Origin: Phoronis australis
Lineage: Eukaryota > Phoronida > Phoronidae
Direction of reading: 5' to 3'
Length of the DNA: 64,000 nt
Assembly (NCBI GenBank): GCA_002633005.1
Contig: NMRA01000430.1
Span: forward strand, 1-64,000
In this document: in pieces, positions 51,501-63,845 of the stretch
Numbering within the stretch: the first letter of the stretch is position 1
Layout of the letters: each line of letters starts with the position of its first letter
Program-made: the position numbers and the translations under genes
The notes under the pieces: generated by a model
The model's database searches: none
What the model was told of the DNA's origin: nothing
What the model saw: the letters and a program-made list of their open reading frames with translations, nothing else

Positions 51501-53085
51501 CATTCAAGGGCCTCCCTAAAGCACACAAATAATTGTGTAGCAAATTTCACTCAATAATTTGTGACCCTGGTGAGCGCTCTTGGAAATTTTTGAAAATGCA
51601 CCCATGGTGGTACTTTCGAGGGGTCACAGATATAGAAATTACCAGTAAATTGAAATAACACTGAATGTTTTAAATTAGTACTTGTTGTGTAGTTTAATCA
51701 TCTAAATGTGTTGATTTGTAGTGCCAAGATTGCAACAATAGCCAACGGTTCTAACAAAGTGCTCAGACCAAGGACTCTATCTAGTGGAGTGGCCGCCCCA
51801 CAAGTTGTGCTAGCCATCAAACCTGTCTCACTGGCTGATGTGCAATTAGTAAGTTACAGATCTCAGAAGTGATGACTTGATGCCAAGTGTGGTACTAATA
51901 GGTGGACCAGTTCTGGGCTCTAACATTTAGTTACTTTGGAGTGAAAATTATATAGTAAAAAGAAGTAGATCAACCCCACCTTCTGAAAGTTGAACCGCAC
52001 TCGACCTGTTTACAGTATGATAGGGAAGTTTAGCAAAATTTTAATAGGTTCTTGTATGTACATTGATACAAATTTTCTTACCCAAAAGAGAATGACCCAT
52101 CAGTGTATTTTTATGCGCCCACGTATGCGAGTGTATAGTGCTGCCATCTGTCTAGGCGTCTGCTGCTGTATCTCCAACTCCATCTTCATGAAACGTGGCA
52201 CGTGTTCCTATGGACTTTTGTATTGATTGGAATGCCTTTGTGCTCCCTAGTGGCAATTTTTAGTATTTTACATTTTTTGCCTATGTATCTTCGGAGTTCG
52301 ATGATGGATTTTCATGAAATTTGGCAATTTGCTTTCTGTTAAAAATACGATGGCTTTTTATTTTCGGATAATTATGTTTTCAATGAATTTTGCACCACCT
52401 ATTAGCAATTATAAATGTTTGCCAAAAAATTGACAATGTGTTCCTGCTAAGACCACAGCCAAAGTTGATTTTCGGTCAGGTTAAACAATTGTGGCACCCC
52501 CATTGGCAATTTTTTCTGTATCACTACAACCCCATTGCAGGATCTTTGTGAAAACGGGCATTAATTTCTAAAAACGTGACAACAGATGACAACTTTCTGT
52601 TGGATCCTACTACCACAATGACCTCATGTGGCAATTTAGTTTTTTACGTTACTTTACCTCTGTATATTCGAAGTTCTTGAAATTTGACTAATAGTTTTCT
52701 ATTAAGTAGACAACACCTTTTTATTTTGGGATGGGTTAAACAAGTCATATTCTGTGCCACCTGGTGGCCATTTTTGTGTACTAGTAGACGCCACTTGAAG
52801 ACTAGTTTGCAGTGCAGTCGTGAGCAGCTCTTGTACATCATTGTAGGGAAAGGTTTGAGTCAGTTTGTGTGGTTGACAAACTTAGTTTATAATTAGCTTT
52901 TAACTGGATTATTTGCACATTACAGGGTTCACATTTCAATTGTCAAAACTTTAGACCAGGCAGTTAATCAGTGTATTAAATATTTTTTACAGATCACAAA
53001 AGCGGCTGAAAAATCTTCAGATCTAAGTAAAAAAGTGAAAGTCCAGCACATGGAAGATCTTGTGGTTCCCTTTGGAGTCCCGTGA
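42524..53085 (+). CDS. LAMTOR1: Ragulator complex protein LAMTOR1 (p18)
   Basis: LAMTOR1 anchors Ragulator, and so Rag GTPases and mTORC1, to the lysosome surface. Exons: 42524-42565, 46204-46274 or 48410-48480, 46527-46613 or 48755-48841, 50210-50287, 51722-51848, 52993-53085. Using one copy of exons 2 and 3 gives 165 residues (human 161). The N-terminus [14 protein letters not shown] has the myristoylation Gly2 and palmitoylation Cys3/Cys4. A dileucine (RLLGDP, residues 23-28) matches the human sorting motif. [14 protein letters not shown] is near-identical to human, and the end LVVPFGVP matches human LVVQFGIP. It is divergent with NARS2 and convergent with MFSD8. A polyadenylation signal lies about 490 bp after the stop. 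Confidence 0.96.
42569..43440. repeat. ~435-bp direct duplication across a single N
   Basis: 42569-43004 and 43006-43440 match closely (both start AACCGATATAAAGAACC and contain CGGGTCATTGAC). The junction is the N at 43005. It lies in LAMTOR1 intron 1, just after exon 1. Each copy contains a degraded tRNA-like stretch on the minus strand. Confidence 0.8.
43445..43520 (-). mobile_element. tRNA-derived SINE head
   Basis: On the minus strand a perfect A box TAGCTGAATGG (43506-43516) and B box GGTTCAATTCC (43454-43464) have tRNA-like spacing. Decayed relatives lie at about 42790-42860 and 43220-43290 in the duplicated segment. It is more likely a SINE promoter than a functional tRNA. Confidence 0.6.
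43725..44245 (-). repeat. Second MFSD8-intron-2-like segment, in LAMTOR1 intron 1
   Basis: 43725-43915 matches the complement of 63365-63550 and 44025-44240 matches the complement of 63010-63240. The first stretch carries an open segment reading [13 protein letters not shown] on the plus strand. The second reads [18 protein letters not shown] on the minus strand. Neither was assigned to a protein family. A rearranged duplication is the simplest reading. Confidence 0.6.
44439..45250 (+). pseudogene. Decayed LINE reverse transcriptase fragment
   Basis: The opening frame reads [20 protein letters not shown] followed by SNDV, the conserved fingers/palm block of non-LTR reverse transcriptases (usual form SGVPQGSVLGPLLF). 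The expected acidic catalytic pair downstream is not preserved. Stops and frameshifts follow. Later frames resemble the C-terminal part of such elements. The 5' end is missing. It is a dead, truncated copy in LAMTOR1 intron 1. Confidence 0.7.
45551..46018. repeat. ~58-bp minisatellite, first copy
   Basis: About eight units containing CATGTCATCTTGCATGTTCA and ATTCATGATCATAAAC. It precedes the first copy of LAMTOR1 exons 2 and 3. Confidence 0.85.
46204..46613 (+). other. LAMTOR1: LAMTOR1 exons 2 and 3, first copy
   Basis: Exon 2 at 46204-46274 (71 nt, [14 protein letters not shown]...) and exon 3 at 46527-46613 (87 nt, [15 protein letters not shown]...) have intact splice sites. The second copies at 48410-48480 and 48755-48841 encode the same residues apart from silent changes. 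Exon 3 ends in phase 2 and exon 2 needs phase 0, so all four cannot be spliced in series. The duplication of about 1.7 kb has an N at 47177. Confidence 0.85.
47612..48224. repeat. ~58-bp minisatellite, second copy
   Basis: Same family as 45551-46018 with about ten units, preceding the second copy of LAMTOR1 exons 2 and 3. Bases 47178-47611 between the copies are unique. Confidence 0.85.
50600..50925 (+). pseudogene. THAP-type zinc-finger fragment in LAMTOR1 intron 4
   Basis: The frame reads CIILTC (C-x4-C), then [17 protein letters not shown] and [14 protein letters not shown], which follows the THAP DNA-binding domain. The final zinc ligand, normally His in a C-x2-H motif, is Asn here (CCRN). 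No acceptor or following exon was found. It is probably a decayed transposon-derived or retrocopied THAP domain. It is not part of LAMTOR1. Confidence 0.6.
51900..52860. repeat. Decayed repeat in LAMTOR1 intron 5
   Basis: Contains TAGTGGCAATTTTTAG and related blocks three to four times, with ATTTTCATGAAATTTGGCAA between. It resembles the element in PPME1 intron 5. No coding potential was seen. Confidence 0.35.
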
Positions 53086-53578
53086 TGACTCGTGGATATG
53101 AAATATGGCATTTGTCTTCTGTTGGTTAAAATGTGTAGTTCTTTATTATTATCTTCTCATGAGTGGAAGAAAAAATAATCTTTTTTTAAATGCTTTGCTC
53201 ATGCCAATACCACCTTATTCCATGCTTCATTGGTGCTCAAGGTGTGCACATTTTATTTCGGCAAGCAGCAGACCATAGTGAGCAGTTGATGACGTCTGCT
53301 ACAGTCATCTGCTACAGCTCGTTCAGCTGGTTGCTTGCTTATCACCTCTCATTGTAAATAGACCAGTATTAAGTTTGCCCATTTTATTAAACATCGTAAG
53401 CACAGTCTTGGCTTAAGTGGGTGTTCAGTTTGAATGTGAACTTTGATCATGTTTACCTCAGTCAGTAGCTATTGTTTGGCTAATACAAAACAGCAGCGTC
53501 ACCTTGGTAACAACGTGCTTACTGCCATCTTAGCTATGACCAGACAAACGCTCTATGTTCAAAAGCTGAAGCTTTAAT

Positions 53579-53584
53579 AATAAA
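53579..53584 (+). terminator. LAMTOR1 polyadenylation signal AATAAA
   Basis: First canonical AATAAA found on the plus strand downstream of the LAMTOR1 stop codon, about 490 bp away. Use is inferred. Confidence 0.45.
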
Positions 53585-54102
53585 TACTTGATAAGACGTG
53601 TTTCATTACTCTGCTAGAGTATAACATTTACATTATGGAGAAGTTATGAGAGACGACAAGACAACTATTGATCTCTGCAGTGCACAACTGAGGCAAACAC
53701 ATATACTCTAAAATTAGACCACAGTTAATGCATGAATTTTGGACACGGAGTGAAGATGCATTTCGCATCGGTTACGAATGCAAGGCACATGTTTCAGTTT
53801 GTCATTGTATGTTAAAATGAATGAGCTGTTTGTTCAGCAACCATGTGAATTTAGTGGGCTTGGAGAACTATAATTCAGCCCACCCATGGTTTACACGGCC
53901 ATGTTGGTGGATGTGAATATTGGACTGGTGACAAATGATGATCATTCACAGACCTCACTTATCAGTGTTAAGGAATTGTCATTGATTATCTCATTTTGGA
54001 TACTTTCGCACTAAAAACAAATTATTGGAAGATAATTACTGTAATATATATTATCACGATTGATGATAAACCTAACATGAAAAATTACATACCTCGTTAA
54101 CA

Positions 54103-54158
54103 TGAATTCGTATCAACCATTTATATCATATACCATTCATATAAATGGTTGATATGAA
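54103..54158. repeat. AT-rich hairpin
   Basis: GTATCAACCATTTATAT is followed after a short loop by its inverse ATATAAATGGTTGATAT. It may be the core of a MITE. Confidence 0.6.
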
Positions 54159-55515
54159 TTAATATGAAATATTTTATCATAGGTTACAGTCAAGCAAAAT
54201 TGCTTGTAAATGCTTGAACCTAACAACGATCCTTGTCATTCAAGAAACTTAAGAAACTAAGGGAAACCGTCACACCTAACTCATTCTCAGAACATCAAAC
54301 TTGGGCGAGTTATCCAAGCTCTTAAATCTTAATGTAGTAGGCGGGGAAGAGGTGGAAATGGGTGACTTTGACACAAAACACCTAAACTTTGACCCAAAAC
54401 ATCTCAACTTTGACCCAAAACATCTCAACTTTGACCCATGAAGTTCTTCAGAACGTTGCAAAAGTCTTAGTAATTGAATTGTCTCCGTTTACTTGGTTAT
54501 CACTCAGCTTTGAGGATGTAGTGAGAGATATCCTGGAGTGACAGAACACTAAGCATTAAGTTTAAATTACATTATTATAAAATAAACATAAGTATTGCAC
54601 TAATACTATAAGGAATACTAAACTACAAATGAGCTAAAACAACATCATACATTGTAACAGTCCTTCAAAGCAATGCAGCTTGGTATGGAATATGTCTTTA
54701 GAATATGTCTTTAGATGGAGTACTCCATACCCACAGATAAAACTTTGGTCTTGCAACAGACCATCTAAAGATGGAAAGATAATTATATTCAAAGGTTAAG
54801 GGATTGAAATATTGACAGATTATGTTCCAGCAGCAACTGAAGTTCTGTTAGTAGTGCAGATGCACTTAGCCCTTCCAATAAATATATGTCAAACTACACG
54901 ATTAAGCATTTTCACTTGGCACAGCAACTCAGGGTAAGAGTAGTTTAATGTATTTATACCACATATTAAAGCTTCAATCCACGTTTTTTTTTGATAACTG
55001 TCACACAATAACCATGTCACGTGACTCTACAATCACCTTCCACATTATTCCATGAGCACATGAGCCAGTTATTGCACTGGCGTATCACGACGTATGTGGT
55101 ATAACTCCAATTATGCCTTACTCAGAAATTTTTTTTTATGTTTGCCTTGCGCAAGTTTCACTGTAGTTGTAGAGAAGCCCTGGTCACTAACCACCTCTTG
55201 ACTACAACTACAGGAAGCAGCATTATGACACATACAACTATTCACTGAAGCAGTTATTATGACATAAACTGGACAGTACAGCCAAGTAGCTTCACTTTTT
55301 ACTATCACAGAAATCTGAAGACAAGATTCACTGTTACCAACAAAATGTCCATGTTGGGGTGTGGGATGTGGCGTCGAGCTCCCACAGGATAAATCCAAAT
55401 CATAAAATTGAATACTGGTAAAAACTACATCAGGGCTGATATTTCAAATGCTCTGCCACGTGACCGTTAGGCTAAGTAATCTCATGGACTTGGAACGCTC
55501 TGGCTTCAATACCAG

Positions 55516-58500
55516 CTACACCGTATCGGCCCTATCAAAGACTTCTGCTGTGTTAAAAGGGACCATTCTCTTGAATACCACAACAAATAACAAAACAGTA
55601 CATAAGTTGAGTCCAGCAATGGTTGAGAAGGCCACCCTAGGTCCCCAAGCAGCATACAGTTGACTGACGCAGATGGGCCCTAGTACACGTGCAGCACTTC
55701 CAGCGGATGTCAGCCAACCCATCATGGTTCCCTGCAATGGAGAAGACAGCGACTCGTTCAATGTCACATAGTGACTTGTTAAAACATTCACAGTGACTGG
55801 TTCAAACACTCGCTGAGGCTGGCTCAAACATTCATAGTGGCCTATTCAAACATTCAGTGTCTTGTTCAAACATACACAGCAGCTTTCCACTAGCGCTAAT
55901 GCTAAATAATACTCGAGAGCCAATATCAACTTCTGCCCATGGAAAGAAGCCAACATATTCAAAGATGTGTTCTGAATGCTGAGGCCCATCAAATGTCGTC
56001 TGCTCACGATCAAAACCACTTATCAAACAACATTTTGATACAAGGATCACACCTGACAACTAATGTGAGTTTGACTCACTGTCCTTAATCACATGATGAC
56101 CATGTCTTTCACCACTTCAATGAGTTATACAGACCGGTAAATATCAAAGATTCAGCAAACAACCTTAGACATGTGCTCTTGATAATTTGATTAAAACAAT
56201 GACCACATCAAGTTAAAACAGTGAAGTCAATCATCAGGCAACACGCTATGTTGTATTGTTCAAATGTAGAATTGTGGCAAAATGAACAACTTTTGCTTTC
56301 CTTGTAACAAAGGGATCACAGACACATTTTCTTCTGAAAGATCAACAAAAATATCAGGTGGTACACCACCCTTGTTTGGAAGACGGGGTACCCTAGAGAA
56401 ATAAACATTCACCTAAGAAATGCCTTTAGTTAATTTTAATTATTTCTACCAAGGAGATAAAAACGGGTCAACCAATGCACAAAATGAAACTGAACTTGAC
56501 ATGCTTGTATGCCCAATTCAAATGCTCACAAGCCAAATCTTCGCTCAACTTGATTGGAGAACTTTCCACAGTACGGCCCTTGAAATGTAACATTTCGTCT
56601 TATTCCCACATTCAATCGGTTTAGTCGAATATGAATTCTACGAAACTTACTGCTGATCATGTTGTATACAGTAAGTAATTACCTGGGGGTTAGGTCCCAG
56701 TATTTTTGAGTAGAGTGTGAACATAAGAACATTGCACACAGGGTAGCCGACAGAATTGAGTGTTATTCCAGCAAAGAACTGTGCCATGTGGAGCCGCGGT
56801 GTGTAGGTGCACCATGTGAACGAGACAGGGCATCCCAATGGCTCCACTGTACTGTTGGGTACACCACTTGTTGTCATGGCAACTTCATGCAGCTTTGATG
56901 GTGTCAGATCTGTCAAATAAAAGGACATATTTTACTAATCAACACCAAAAAGGGCTTCAAGAAATACTGCAGAGAAAGCAATATACATCTTTCTTTGATA
57001 GTCAAACAAAATCTTTCCTATTGCATTTGGAATAAGACAAATATAACAGGCTACCTTCATTACCAACGATCAAATATGTTTAACTTTTTAATTATTAATT
57101 GTAAAACTATATATTTTAAAATTCCTTGATGATCACAGATTTTTATTATGTGCTTAAAAAATTAATGCCCAGACGTTTGCAACCATTTTTTGGAATTTTT
57201 TGATTTTGCATGGAGATCGTAATTTCCATAAACGTTGATTTTTTGCATGAAACTGTAAATTTTGTTTCTTTTAGTGAATTAGCTACCAAATGTAACTGGC
57301 ATTTTCTTTTAACTTAAGGCCTTTTAGCCCAAGAACTCCATTGTCAAAAATGAACATGTCAACATTCCTTGAAAAACACAACTTCAAAGTCTTTATTTTT
57401 GACAGTTATCTCTCGGACTAAATCCTATACACACTTCTGTAACTAATAGAATAAAGAAACAGAATTTTGTGCGAAACATTCATGCTTGTTTTAAGTACTC
57501 TGTGAAAAATTGCCAATTTTTTAGAAAAAAAGTGATCATGTGAATAACTTTCATGAAAATCTAGGCATTGCTTTCATGGCCATGATTATGTTCTGTGATC
57601 AACAAAGATGTTCAAAATCCATAGTTCTCTACTATTAATGCATAAAAAGTTACTTTAGAAATTCAATCCTTGGTAATGAAGCCTTTTACCTTAAATGACT
57701 AAGCTCACAAAATCATGGCATTCACAAAGCAAACACAAGTGAAAGAAAGAAAATGCAACATAACGAAATCTGAACTAACACAAAATACCTGTTATTTGGA
57801 AAGAAAGATGAGTGTCTCCCCACGGCAACCAAAGTAGGAAAGCACACACGGTTAGCAGAAATCCAGTAAGGATTAAATATCGTTCATTAACACTAGAGAA
57901 TACAAGACAAGCGTTAGTCAGAACACATTTAGTGGAAAGCAAGGCCAAGTCTAAAGCATGCATCTATAACCAAACTAGACAAAGAACACAGGAAATTAAG
58001 GTGAAGCTGAACATCGTTAACTAATTCTTCATGCTATCACCTTAACACAAGCGAAGTTAGTCTAAGTTATCACCAACAGTAGTTAATAAAATGTCCGTAC
58101 AATGCAAGTCATTATAGTAACATCCTAGTCAACGGCACTGACTCACACATGCATCTCAACACTTCAAACAGTAATTACACCAAAATCACAAAAACATGTA
58201 TCAAAATCCTATCTGAAATAACACATTATTGCCCAAAGCTCAAATTTAAAAACAATCCTTTTATTAAAGTTATTTAAGAAACACTTCAACTTGAACTGCG
58301 TGACTTTCATTACCGTTTCGAGAGTACTTTGATAGCAGCAAATACAAAGATAGAGAGTAGACCAGCGCCAGCCAGAATGAGGCCACAATAGAGGGCAGCA
58401 TCTTCCTTACTCCAGTTGTACATGTCTTCAGTCAGTGGCGTGGCGATCCTGGTGGAAAAACATAACTGATTATTGGGATTCTCTTTAGTTTGCTTCACAT

Positions 58501-61500
58501 AGCCTGTGACTAATTTGTATATCTAGATGCTCCATCAGAAACTCATCCCCTTCCATGACATCTTGTACTACGTCAACATAATCTGCTGACATCATCAATG
58601 CTCCTTATCACGAGATCTGATCAAAGCTCATTTTATGCAGAGCACGACATTTACTGAATTACTAATGAACTTAGTACGAGCGATAAAACACTGGCTGGAA
58701 TAGATTGAAATATCATACGCAAAAACTAGTAATTTTTCAAACTGTTGAGCTTCTGAAATTATATTTGTGAAAAGTTAGGTTGTGATAATTTCCCCTAAAA
58801 ATATGGTAAAACGTAGCCAAAACAATGTAATTCTCGCGTTTCACATTGACCGCTCTCTCTCATGCCATGAAGTACAAAATAGTGGCACGTACCAGCAGAT
58901 ACGGCAGGTAGGTAAGCAGGCTCGTTTTCGCTCCTATGGAGAGTCACATGTTAGCATATGTCGACTGAATACTTAATATTTTACATCACATTTAAGTCAT
59001 GCCGGGAAAGTATTACTGTTGTAGCGTAGGCTGCAATGCCGATTCAAGGAAGTGGGATAAGCTAGATAAATATCCATGGATGTGGGATGTCACATTTCAC
59101 CCCTTCCTGAGGGTTCTGACAGAAAAAATACGGCAAAGCCCGTTGTGCGCACAGGACCACCATTGTACAATCAATATAATCTTAAAAAAAAAACAGTGCA
59201 GGTAGTCTGATGTCATATAATCTTAACTCATGGCCGAGAAGAGTGGGAGCACGGAATACGGGAATTAAATTTGGTTTGTTGACCAGTATTTCAATCTGGA
59301 CAGGCATGTTCACCTCAATGATTGGCAAGTGAGTCATGATCTATGTAGGACCAAAGACTGCAAACGCTTAACAACCGACAGGATTGATATCTGGATATGG
59401 AAACCAAACTTGTCTGGAGTTGAAACTGAACGAGAGAAATTTGTAATGTCAATAAAATTCATACAGGTATCTTAAAGGTGACTCACTTCATAACAAAAAC
59501 CTGTGCTCTAGCAATTTAACCTGTACCCATAGTTTAATCTCCAAACTCAAACTCCAAATTATTTGTGACATTTTTTGTTCTACTGCAGTCCTAACTTAAG
59601 ATAAGTTTCAATTATTTTGTTCTCAAATACATTAAGGTTTACATGGATGAATGTGTAATCCAAGGTTGAACTTAATGACCTTTAAATTTGAGCTGCAAAC
59701 TCGAGTTCAAACTTGAAATAATACAGAGACACTTTTTATGTCATGCTAAACTAGAATGGAAATGCAAAAAAATGGAATTTAAGTTTGCGATTCTAGGCCT
59801 TGGTTACTGAGGTTCTAATCACTGTATTGGAAACCATTTGCATGGCATGCTTCAAGTAAACTTGTATTAGAATCACATAACACGATTGTTAAGTTTCAAG
59901 TTGGAGCGAGTCTGAGATCGGAGATCGGAGATCAGGTCTTGGGCCTTGGTCTCATTGATACACAAGGTATTCCATGTCCAATATGAACTTCTTACAGCAA
60001 TCGATGGTTAGCATAACGGCAACTTGCCAAATGTGACTTGGCAAAATATCCAGGTTCCCAAACGAGAAATGAGGTCACCAAAACAAGGAAACCCTATAAA
60101 AGGCTCGGACCTTACAAACGATGATGCATCGTTGGGAACAATCAAAATGTCTACCGGGACACCTAAGATTGCCTGGGGGCTTTTTATTTAAGTTGAATGG
60201 AAAATTAAGAGTATATCGTGTGCTAGGTAATGACCTGAATTTCCTCCGCGGGCATACTATCCAGCAAATGAATCTAATGCCTGTTTGCTTACTTCCTGTA
60301 GTATTTTGACTCCTTGCTCGAATACGTGCGTGGCGGCTTTGAAGCGACTTGGGATTTTTACCAGGTGGGCAAACAAGTCGCCAAATCGAGCCCTACATTT
60401 AAAGCAACAAGGTAGCCCAAAAATGAAATTAATTACAGTTCCAGTAGCAAGGACTGGGTGGCCATGTTATTTTACAAACATCAGTTGTACTTCCACAGAA
60501 CAACAAACAACAGCAGCAGTTATTCGCTGATATTTCTTGTTCACAACACAGCGTCGAGTGAAGGTTAGGGTCACTTAAAGAAAGCATGAAAGCAATGAAA
60601 ATCAAATGATTACCATGGCAACATAGAGTTAGTATATGATAAAACAGGGTTAGTTGAGTTGACATATGTGATGAAAGCAACAGAATTAGTAACGAGCGGA
60701 TCAAAGTGTAGTACAACACAAGGTGACCATGTCTGCTGCACAGCAGTGCTACAGTAATATTACAATCATACTTACGTTTCAAATGTGCCAAATGTGAACA
60801 TTGTAACAAAAAAGAAAACCAAAGACAGTGCACATGCTATGTAGTCAGGCTTGTCACTGCGAAGACCATCTGTCATTTCTGAAAATAGAGAAAATCACAG
60901 CGATATCACTGTGTAGCAGAAGTGTTAAGGAAAACAAAACAAACACTACTTACAAACATCACCGCTAGTGTTTGTTCATGTTCTCATCAACAGAATGTTA
61001 TAGGTCATAAGATATTGACCCACAAATGATCAAATCTATAAAACTTACCAATCCAAGAAATCATTCAAGAGTTTGCCAATTATTAATAAAAAATAATATA
61101 ACTAATTCACCAAAAGTTGTAAAATAATCATAAAACACCAGCATCAAAATGAACCCAATTAAAGGAATTCAAGACTGGCAATGAAAATAATTTTAATTAT
61201 AAAAATGATCATGAGCTGATCACCCATACCAACACAGCGCGTGCAGTACACTCAAGAAGACCAGTATAAGGACATCTAACAAAGTGTAAGCAAAAAAATT
61301 GCGCGAGGTTAGTGCGGAACTTTGACCAACCAAAAATGATGACTAAACCTAAATAATATTGGCCAACCAAGCTTGAATACGGTAGCACGTCTTAGCCTAA
61401 TTCACTGTGCCAGTAAGGATTTTTCAAGCCCCATGAATTCAGTGCCACAGGAATAACCTCAAGTGAGTAACAGTGTACTACACCCACCTGTAGAGACGCC

Positions 61501-63845
61501 CTGTATTGATGTGTTGAATGCCAGGTCATTATCTACCACGCGATGTTCAGCAAACACTAATACGATCATGACCAAATTGACCACGCCCAGAACAGCACTC
61601 AACCAGGCTGGGGCCGTGTACAAGTTCAGTCTGAACTCGTCTACATTAACAGGGCCGGGGAAGCCAAGAGGGGCGACGGCTGCTTGTATGGCTGCGTGAG
61701 CAAAAGAAAGTCTCAATACAACAAACACAACTACAGAACATTAAACAAACACCGGCAATAGCTTCGTAACAGTCACAACTAATTACCACAAGGTGTCTCT
61801 CTAGCCATGGAAACACTGAAAATGAGGTCTACAAGGAGTGATGTACATATACATAGCAAGGTAAAACAAGAATAGTAATAAGTGACAATATGTCAATTTC
61901 CAACACCCTACCTGGTCCAATAATAAACCCTATTGCCTGAAAGGCACCTATATTTGCCATGGCTGCTGTTCTTTCATTCACAGTTGTTGCCCCAGACACG
62001 TATGACCTGACAATAGCAGTGTTTCCTGGAAAGACGCAGCAATAAATGAATGAAAATCTTTATTGGAGTAAGATGACTGTAGAATACAACGCCACCTGCT
62101 TGGCTATTGCCACAGATAGTATGAATTAGTAACTGATACAATCATAATATAACTAAATATCATTGTCATTTTGTCATGCCATAGGATCAATTCTCAGACA
62201 GACATGACAGCAACATACAATCACATATATGAATAAACCCCACCATCATCAATGCCAATCTCTTAAGTCAGGAATAATTATCACAATTTTCATCTGCCAA
62301 AACACTGACATCTTATTTGCAATCCAGTCATGCATTTCAGCCACAACTAGGCAGTATGCCACAACTAGGCAGTATGTCCCAACCAGGCAGTATGACACAA
62401 CTAGGCAGTATGTAACAACTAGACAGTATGTCACAACTAGGCAGTATGTCACAACCAGGCAGTATGTCACAACTAGACAGTATGTCACAACCAGGCAGTA
62501 TGTCACAACCAGGCAGTATGCCACAACTAGACAGTATGTCACAACTAGGCAGTATGCCACAACCAAGCAGTACGTCACAACCAGGCAGTACGTCACAACC
62601 AGGCAGTATGCCACAACCAGGCAGTATGCCACAACAAGGCAGTGGGTCACATCATCAAAAGCCTTTAGCTCCAACCATTACATCTATTTAGTGAATATTC
62701 CAGATGAGAGCAGTCTTCAGTTGTAGACATGTATCCGGTCAATTGTCTAGTGTTTCAAGCAGTCTTTTGTCCAGCGTCTCGCACAGGTTGATAAAGTATC
62801 AAAGGAAGGCATAAGAGGATTGGAAAGAGTGTACAGAACAGGATAAAAATAACAAGTACGGTAAACAGTTAAGGACACAACATGGCAGAATTTTACATTG
62901 CTGTTATCACAACTTGCCTGGTTCAACAGAAAGTCACAAACAGTTGGAAAAGTGTTTAGCTTTTACAGCAAGGTAATAAGCTTTAAAAATTATTGTTCCT
63001 GCTCAGTTGTCATATATTACAGTGTTCTGTTGTTCAGTAACTTTTCCAGATGTGAGGGGTGCTGAACGTTCAATAACATCTGGCTCCTTTGTTAACTGCC
63101 CAGCTCAGTCTTTTGTCCCATATGATAACAAGCAGGCCAATTATCTCCCAGGCTTCAATGGAAACGTATGGTGGTTGCACGCTATTACCGAAAGCCTAAT
63201 ATGAACACAGTCAAACCCAGTGCTTCCGTTTGGGCAGAATAGATTGTCTTAACTTCTGTTGTAGTTGGGCGATTTTGGTGATTCATAAACGGAACATGAT
63301 CAGCATTTGACGTGGAATTCAGAAAGGCTATTGGTTTAAGCTCAAATATGTAATAACTTAACTTTCATTTTTATCAGCCCAGCCCAGTGAGTCTACATAC
63401 GATCTGATCGGAGATTAGAGCAATTATCGAACAAAAGAGCACAGGCCCTCCAACCATAAATGCCAGAATGGAGTTAATCAGTCGTGCAAGATATTGGCTA
63501 TGGGGGTAAACTTCCCAACTTATTGTTGGGCTATAGAATCGAACAAGTTGGGAGCAACGGGATGTCGTCGTCATGAGAAATGTCATGACACCTACCAGCG
63601 CTAACCCCAATCAGCGTGCGTGCTACAACCATCATCCATTTGCTGACTTGTACATCAGAGAAGTCTTGTAGGTAGGCATATAGAAGATTGGAAAATACAC
63701 TGATGACCAAGGATACGACTATAGGCAGACCAGTCTTGTGGATCTTGTTGGACCACCAACCAAATAATGGTGAGGCAACAAACTGACCAAAACTGTAAGA
63801 GGCCACAACCCAGCCCAAAAAGTCTGTCGTTGCAAATTTGTCCAG
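55516..63845 (-). CDS. MFSD8: Major facilitator superfamily domain-containing protein 8 (CLN7), N-terminus off window
   Basis: MFSD8 is a 12-helix lysosomal membrane protein; loss in humans causes CLN7 disease. Eight exons join in phase: 63845-63596, 62025-61912, 61691-61488, 60878-60776, 58448-58314, 57892-57789, 56909-56683, 55731-55516. They give 450 residues plus stop, corresponding to about human residue 67 to the end. Matches include [105 protein letters not shown] and [16 protein letters not shown]. The first exon(s), with helix 1, lie beyond base 64000. The C-terminal tail differs from human. Intron 2 holds a 20-bp minisatellite segment duplicated near NARS2. Confidence 0.96.
58999..59205 (+). 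pseudogene. THAP-like N-terminal fragment in an MFSD8 intron
   Basis: The frame opens [20 protein letters not shown], then [13 protein letters not shown], the usual start of a THAP finger (C-x4-C and a FHPF-type block). It then loses register, with no C-x2-H end. It lies antisense to MFSD8 in the intron between 58448 and 60776. It is likely a dead transposon or retrocopy. Confidence 0.55.
62010..62730. repeat. MFSD8 intron 2 segment with 20-bp minisatellite
   Basis: Directly after the MFSD8 exon acceptor (62025), in minus-strand terms upstream in the intron. It holds about sixteen 20-bp units (CACAACTAGGCAGTATGTCA) at 62341-62645, the inverse of the array at 40160-40690, with matching flanks on both sides. 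Confidence 0.8.
63010..63550. repeat. MFSD8 intron 2 segments shared with LAMTOR1 intron 1
   Basis: 63365-63550 and 63010-63240 match 43725-43915 and 44025-44240 in inverted orientation. The open segment [14 protein letters not shown] (minus strand) and the segment [18 protein letters not shown] (plus strand) are conserved between copies. They could be exon relics, but no family was recognised. Confidence 0.55.

Larger units (their letters stand above)
53086..55515. other. LAMTOR1/MFSD8 convergent interval
   Basis: About 2.4 kb between two stop codons, holding both 3' UTRs. Apart from the AATAAA, a hairpin at 54103-54158 and a four-copy 21-bp repeat at 54365-54440 (AACTTTGACCCAAAACATCT), nothing was recognised. 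Confidence 0.6.
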
